From Candidatus Vecturithrix granuli (GTDB lineage: Bacteria; Moduliflexota; Moduliflexia; Moduliflexales; Moduliflexaceae), in NCBI GenBank assembly GCA_000739535.1, contig DF820466.1, forward strand, positions 403,779 through 455,575: a DNA stretch of 51,797 bases. Reading direction: 5' to 3'. A program made the position numbers and the translations under genes. Position 1 is the stretch's first letter. Every line of letters starts with the position of its first letter. This document shows positions 49,826-51,797 of the stretch, in pieces. The notes under the pieces are model-generated. The model saw only the letters and a list, made by a program, of their open reading frames with translations, searched no databases and was not told the origin of the DNA.

Positions 49826-50944
49826 TTATTTTTGTTTTGGCTCGATCAGAAAATCCAGGGACCGAATCTTCCAGATTAGACCCCCGATGAACACGACCGC
49901 ACTCCAGAAGATGGTCAAACGTTTTTGGCGGGCGATGTATTCGAAATAGGTGGGCGTGAGATCCTCCTTGAAATCCTCTGAACCGACGAGAATCCGCGCC
50001 GCCGAGCCTTCGAACATGACCTTGATGTCGCCCTGGTCTGATGTGGTCAATTCCAATCGCCGGGTGACAGGGCTTTTCAACGTTAAATATTCCCCGTCCC
50101 GGAGGTCTTTTTTCAGGTCGGTTTCTCGCAGCGTGATCCGCCCTGTCCGCAGCGCAGAGACAAAATGACCGAAGGTCGACGGATATTCGGTGACAAAGTC
50201 CAATTTTTGCGCCGGAACATCCCGCAGCCGCCAGGCGGTTGAGGTCGTCAATGTCAACAACACCGGAACTGCGCCGGTTTGCGCAGTGGTGAACGTCATC
50301 GTTTCCGGAATCTCAGCAGCAATTTCAAGTGGGATTGGTTCGCGGTCTGCGCCGGGTTCGATGGTCACGCTGGCCTGCTGCACCTGCAATGTGCCGGTGA
50401 GCGCCGCCTTTTTGACAAAAAGTTGGAGTTCCTTCCCCTGGATACCAAACTCGATCTCCGCGCCGGCCGCAATGCGCAAATCGGTCACATTAATCTCCGC
50501 GCCGCGCACATCGAGTACGGCGGTTCCATCTGCGGCGTTGACCGGAGATCCTGGCAAGACGCCCGGCGCATCAATGCGAGCCAGGTTATCAATGGTCAGT
50601 TTGTTCCCGACAAAACAGGCTCCGGTCTGGCCAAGCGGATTGCACGACCACTCCTTTTGCAGCGTGAATCTGACATTCTCGGTCGTGACTTCCAACGCGA
50701 CATGCGTAAAATGAATCCGCAGGGTCCAGGCCAGGCCTACCAGCAGTACGGCCACGCCTGTCACCACCATGGCCCATTTGCGCAGCGCGGCGTGCTGCGC
50801 GGGCGCGAACAATTTCGTGGCCGTATCCGCCCATTCCAAATACTGTTTGACCGCGCCAACGTCGTTGTTCTCCAACTTCTGCGTTGCCTCCTGAAAGCGG
50901 CGGGCGCGTTCGGCGTAAAACCATTGCAGTTTGTTGTTTGCCAT
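49826..50944 (-). CDS. two-helix membrane protein of unknown function
   Basis: This 372-residue protein has a charged helical cytoplasmic N-terminus (1-55), a transmembrane helix (about 57-75: WAMVVTGVAVLLVGLAWTL), a large extracytoplasmic beta-rich region (about 80-340) with repeated short strands (LDVRGAEINVTDLRIAAG, GTLQVQQASVTIEPG), and a second helix near the C-terminus (about 344-360). I do not recognise the family. GGGGAGGTAAC before the ATG is a good ribosome site and lies inside the end of the upstream gene, 6 bases away, so the two are coupled. Base composition is visibly more GC-rich than in neighbouring genes. Confidence 0.7.
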   Translation of the reverse strand: MANNKLQWFYAERARRFQEATQKLENNDVGAVKQYLEWADTATKLFAPAQHAALRKWAMVVTGVAVLLVGLAWTLRIHFTHVALEVTTENVRFTLQKEWSCNPLGQTGACFVGNKLTIDNLARIDAPGVLPGSPVNAADGTAVLDVRGAEINVTDLRIAAGAEIEFGIQGKELQLFVKKAALTGTLQVQQASVTIEPGADREPIPLEIAAEIPETMTFTTAQTGAVPVLLTLTTSTAWRLRDVPAQKLDFVTEYPSTFGHFVSALRTGRITLRETDLKKDLRDGEYLTLKSPVTRRLELTTSDQGDIKVMFEGSAARILVGSEDFKEDLTPTYFEYIARQKRLTIFWSAVVFIGGLIWKIRSLDFLIEPKQK

Positions 50945-50950
50945 GCGCCG

Positions 50951-51724
50951 TTACCTCCCCACCAGAATGCGCGCGGTGGTGGTTGGTTTGATCCACTCCC
51001 CATGCTGGTTTTGCGCGGTGATTTCCACGTAGAGTTCTCCGCTCGCGCTGGCCGGTAACAGAATCACAATCGGTTCGCCAGGGCGATAGGTCGCTTTGGG
51101 TGTGGGCTGCCAGGCGCACAAGCCACTGATCACGTCGTTTACCATATCGCCGGCGCGCCAGCAGACATTGTTGACCTCACCCGACGACCGCACATAGAGC
51201 CGGACTTTGCCATCGGACGCCCCGGGCTGCGACGTTGCTGCCGTTCTAACCGGAATATACGTTTTCTGCTGTTCATTGCCAATCCAGCCGAACACCCCGA
51301 TCTTGCTGCTAGCAAGCGCTTGCGGCAACAGCACCTCGTTCACCGGCCAGATCAACGTTTCTCCGGGTTGCAGCGCGGCATCCAGGCGATAATAGGTTTT
51401 CAGCGGAATACCGACCGCGCGGATGGCGATGGGCTGCTTCCGGCTCAACGGCGCAGACAGTTCGATGATCTCTTTGGAATCGAGCGCAAATTGGAAGGCG
51501 CCGTCCGTCACACCGACAATATCCAGCACGGCTGCCGAGACTTCCGATTGATACAGACCTTCGCAGCGATTGCCACGCGCGCGATATTGGATGACCGGAT
51601 TGTCCACCGGCCGAATCCGCGGGTCGCATTGTTGCGCCAGGCCCAACTGCGCCAGCCCCAGTATCGCCGTCACGCCCAGAATCAGACGTGTGAATTCTAT
51701 CATTCGTCTCGATTTCTTTTGCAT
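50951..51724 (-). CDS. exported protein of unknown function
   Basis: This 257-residue protein has a signal peptide (about 1-31, ending GLAQ) and a mature part with four cysteines (QQCDPR, GNRCEGLY, NNVCWRAG, SGLCAW) that could form two disulfides. The middle suggests beta domains (AFQFALDSKEIIEL, GETLIWPVNEVLLP). The NRCEGLY motif looks conserved but I cannot name the family. The ATG at 51724 follows CATAGGAG, which is the end of palindrome copy 3. It probably acts in the periplasm or on the surface with the coupled membrane protein at 49826-50944. Confidence 0.7.
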   Translation of the reverse strand: MQKKSRRMIEFTRLILGVTAILGLAQLGLAQQCDPRIRPVDNPVIQYRARGNRCEGLYQSEVSAAVLDIVGVTDGAFQFALDSKEIIELSAPLSRKQPIAIRAVGIPLKTYYRLDAALQPGETLIWPVNEVLLPQALASSKIGVFGWIGNEQQKTYIPVRTAATSQPGASDGKVRLYVRSSGEVNNVCWRAGDMVNDVISGLCAWQPTPKATYRPGEPIVILLPASASGELYVEITAQNQHGEWIKPTTTARILVGR

Positions 51725-51732
51725 TTTCAATT

Positions 51733-51797
51733 CTCCTATGAAAATGTAGCGCGAAACTCCAGTTTCGCGGCTGTCAAAGATGCGCGAAACTGGAGTT
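51733..51797 (-). repeat. double-hairpin palindromic element, window-truncated (copy 3)
   Basis: Read on the minus strand, the element ends AGTTTCGCGCTACATTTTC then ATAGGAG and the start codon of the exported-protein gene, exactly as in copies 1 and 2. GCGCGAAACTCC (51750-51761) and GCGCGAAACTGG (51782-51793) mark the two hairpins. The distal end is outside the window. Confidence 0.8.

Noticed and set aside
49581-49949. 122-codon plus-strand frame
   Set aside because: Runs into the antisense of the membrane protein gene and has no ribosome site or recognisable motif.
50279-51058. 259-codon plus-strand frame opposite the unknown envelope genes
   Set aside because: Antisense to frames with good ribosome sites, signal peptide and membrane helices; the GC-rich composition creates long spurious frames.

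Overview
The window is 51.8 kb of chromosome from a Gram-negative (diderm) bacterium of moderate GC. Indicators are a type II secretion-type secretin, several lipoprotein signal peptides, an outer-membrane-style lytic transglycosylase, RseP, and periplasmic-binding-protein transporters. Isoprenoids are made by the MEP route (dxr, ispG). The mixture of an archaeal-type tungstate/molybdate transporter, a tripartite tricarboxylate transporter, Wadjet-type genes and many intergenic palindromes suggests a deeply branching or deltaproteobacteria-like environmental lineage, possibly a candidate phylum such as KSB3/Modulibacteria. That placement is an impression from gene content only and is low confidence. 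No rRNA, tRNA, CRISPR array or intact insertion sequence was recognised.

Layout. 0-1.1 kb: debris of a diversity-generating retroelement accessory gene (avd-like) and a VapBC-type toxin-antitoxin pair on the minus strand. 1.2-6.2 kb: a dynamin-like GTPase diverging from RNase R, which converges on a response regulator-GGDEF protein. 6.5-11.8 kb: a forward cluster with a lipoprotein secretin (GspD family), two surface lipoproteins (one with Big_1/Ig repeats) and an MltD-like lytic transglycosylase. 12.3-15.2 kb: wtpABC, a tungstate/molybdate ABC importer. 15.2-16.5 kb: a minus-strand operon (small membrane protein, DedA-family protein, CxxCxxCC metal-binding protein). 16.8-22.2 kb: recJ, a DUF72 protein and a large hybrid histidine kinase. 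22.4-24.5 kb: a small helical protein, a phenylacetate-CoA ligase and a double-ACT protein. 24.6-30.1 kb (minus): an SmtB-type zinc-sensor/permease operon and a 1277-residue AddA-like helicase-nuclease. 30.3-35.7 kb: cdsA, dxr, rseP, ispG and a DUF502 protein (lipid and isoprenoid synthesis, envelope proteolysis). 35.8-40.6 kb (minus): Wadjet-like jetC and jetB split by an opposing SRPBCC gene. 40.9-43.6 kb: a membrane protein, an array of palindromic repeats, a PpnP-type nucleoside phosphorylase and a saccharopine-dehydrogenase-like enzyme. 44-45 kb: an orphan sugar-type binding protein. 45.1-49.1 kb (minus): tctCBA with an IclR regulator and a repeated 15-bp operator candidate. 49.8-51.7 kb (minus): two exported or membrane proteins of unknown function.

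Regulation visible in the sequence: many promoters of the TTGACA-17-TATAAT type, an overlapping divergent promoter pair before recJ, an SmtB/ArsR operator on its own promoter, and three matching 15-bp sites at the tct/iclR locus. Several palindromic repeat families lie between genes. One family (GCGCGAAACT/AGTTTCGCGC hairpin pairs) repeatedly ends in a Shine-Dalgarno sequence just before a start codon.

The points most worth following are the split Wadjet pair without jetA/jetD, the secretin with its own lipobox, the avd remnant, the SD-carrying palindromes, and the IclR operator set.
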